Shown here: positions 20,043 to 20,576 of the stretch, one piece after another | How positions within the stretch are numbered: the first letter of the stretch is position 1 | How the letters are laid out: each line of letters begins with the position of its first letter | Virus record (IMG/VR): IMGVR_UViG_3300003324_000089 | Coordinates: 20,214 to 40,789 of that record | Source of the DNA: a virus | DNA length: 20,576 nucleotides | Strand: one strand, 5' to 3' | Notes under the pieces: generated by a model | What the model was told of the DNA's origin: nothing | The model's database searches: none | Seen by the model: only the letters and a program-made list of their open reading frames with translations | Position numbers and translations under genes: made by a program

Positions 20043-20204
20043 ATGCCTAGTAAATGCGCTTTGCTTTATGTGTTCAACCAAGGTTGGTGCATAGCTATTC
20101 GCCATACGCTGCCTTCCTGGCCAGAATACTCCGATGTATTTGGTGTTATTAACTGGGTTCGTACTGACTTCACATATAGAGACCTTCCGTTGTACGTTTT
20201 TTGA
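20043..20204 (+). CDS. Hypothetical protein, 53 residues
   Basis: A short frame between the upstream stop and the HNH gene. ATG 20043 follows GGGGGTAGGT, a usable purine tract. The product is rich in aromatic residues (KCALLYVFNQGWCIAIRH, DVFGVINWVRTDFTYRD, LPLYVF) and looks like a small beta fold; two Cys are present but no CxxC. Its codons are more AT-ending than those of the replication genes. No family recognised. It fills the 180-base gap before the HNH gene. Confidence 0.5.
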   Translation: MPSKCALLYVFNQGWCIAIRHTLPSWPEYSDVFGVINWVRTDFTYRDLPLYVF

Positions 20205-20221
20205 GAGGGGGGTAGCAGCGT

Positions 20222-20557
20222 ATGCCCTGGGCCAGACATAGACCTACTGGCAGTCTCCAGTATACGAGTACAAGAGCGTGGCGTAAGCTGCGCTCTCTTG
20301 TGTTGGCAGAAGAACCAATTTGTCGAGTGTGTAAGTCTGCGCCTTCTACTGAGGCTGACCATGTGCTCAGTGTTCACCTTTATCCTTTCTTAGTCTTCGA
20401 GCGAACTAACTTGCAAGGTTTGTGTTCGGCTTGTCATCGAGCGAAAACGCTGCTAAACTCGCTTGAAAGTCGCGAAAAACAACGAAACGCGAGAAAACGA
20501 CCAATTGAGCGTCATCCGGGCGAAATACCAGACCCAGAGGGCGGGTCCGAAAGTTAA
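20222..20557 (+). CDS. HNH endonuclease
   Basis: A 111-residue HNH nuclease. The beta-beta-alpha metal core is complete: zinc Cys pairs CRVC (34, 37) and CSAC (68, 71), the catalytic ADHV with Asp46-His47, Asn63 in NLQGLC and His72 in CHRAKT. ATG 20222 follows GAGAGGGGGG. The last 30 residues are basic then acidic and probably disordered. Free-standing HNH proteins of this size often sit just upstream of terminase genes and assist DNA packaging or cos cleavage, so packaging genes may begin right after the window; a homing nuclease is the alternative. Confidence 0.9.
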   Translation: MPWARHRPTGSLQYTSTRAWRKLRSLVLAEEPICRVCKSAPSTEADHVLSVHLYPFLVFERTNLQGLCSACHRAKTLLNSLESREKQRNARKRPIERHPGEIPDPEGGSES

Positions 20558-20576
20558 CGCGGTTTGGCTCGAAACT

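Noticed and set aside
20066-20377. 103-residue open frame on the - strand near the window end
   Set aside because: It overlaps the HNH catalytic core and the 53-residue gene, has no translation signals, and would be the only - strand gene in the window.
1-20576. tRNA genes, insertion sequences, integrase and attachment sites
   Set aside because: I looked for cloverleaf-like arms, transposase or recombinase motifs and terminal repeats and saw none that I could support by eye; a tRNA scan would settle the first point.

Overview
The window reads as a stretch of a double-stranded DNA tailed phage genome, probably infecting a Gram-negative bacterium and probably lytic. The support is a holin plus zinc amidase lysis pair, a near-complete phage replication gene set, dense same-strand packing with many ATGA, GTGA and TAATG overlaps, strong AGGAGG-type ribosome binding sites, and no integrase, repressor, tRNA or CRISPR array that I could see. 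Every gene I support is on the + strand. The host cannot be named from the sequence. Several real genes are smaller or start later than the longest open frame suggests, and at least seven short genes (29 to 58 codons) fill the gaps.

Layout. Positions 1-1787 are the end of a late/lysis unit: a papain-like cysteine peptidase cut by the window edge, an N-acetylmuramoyl-L-alanine amidase and a two-helix holin, closed by a clear intrinsic terminator at 1813-1850. Positions 1877-4319 carry small unknown genes, a phage-encoded sliding clamp and a 36-residue zinc ribbon. Positions 4316-5843 hold a PLP-fold enzyme joined in frame to a highly expressed lysine-rich protein that also has its own promoter and ribosome binding site, then another mini zinc ribbon. 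Positions 5904-12152 hold an SNF2 helicase, a cytosine-5 methyltransferase whose 3' part is open and protein-like in two frames, a second DNA methyltransferase, and a uracil-DNA glycosylase/3'-5' exonuclease/family A polymerase fusion.

Positions 12153-18230, behind a strong promoter, encode a Cas4/AddB-like Fe-S nuclease, zinc proteins, a Sak4-like ATPase, an OB-like ssDNA-binding protein with a long acidic tract, a VRR-NUC/resolvase-like nuclease and a primase-polymerase/SF3 helicase. Positions 18231-18507 are a non-coding block with ten AGTG-type repeats, an AT-rich inverted repeat, a large hairpin and an extended -10 promoter; this is my best candidate for the replication origin. Positions 18508-20557 are a run of small cysteine-rich or membrane genes, likely host-takeover functions, ending in an HNH endonuclease of the kind often found next to packaging genes.

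How it works together. The primase-helicase would open and prime the origin. The uracil-scanning polymerase copies DNA, perhaps with the phage clamp. The ssDNA-binding protein, Sak4-like ATPase, Cas4-like nuclease, resolvase and SNF2 helicase form a recombination and repair set. Two methyltransferases without visible restriction partners probably protect the genome. The lysis genes end the cycle. The most unusual points are the dual-frame methyltransferase region, the AGTG repeat block, the in-frame PLP fusion, the many mini zinc ribbons, and ten copies of the 8-bp palindrome GGCCGGCC.
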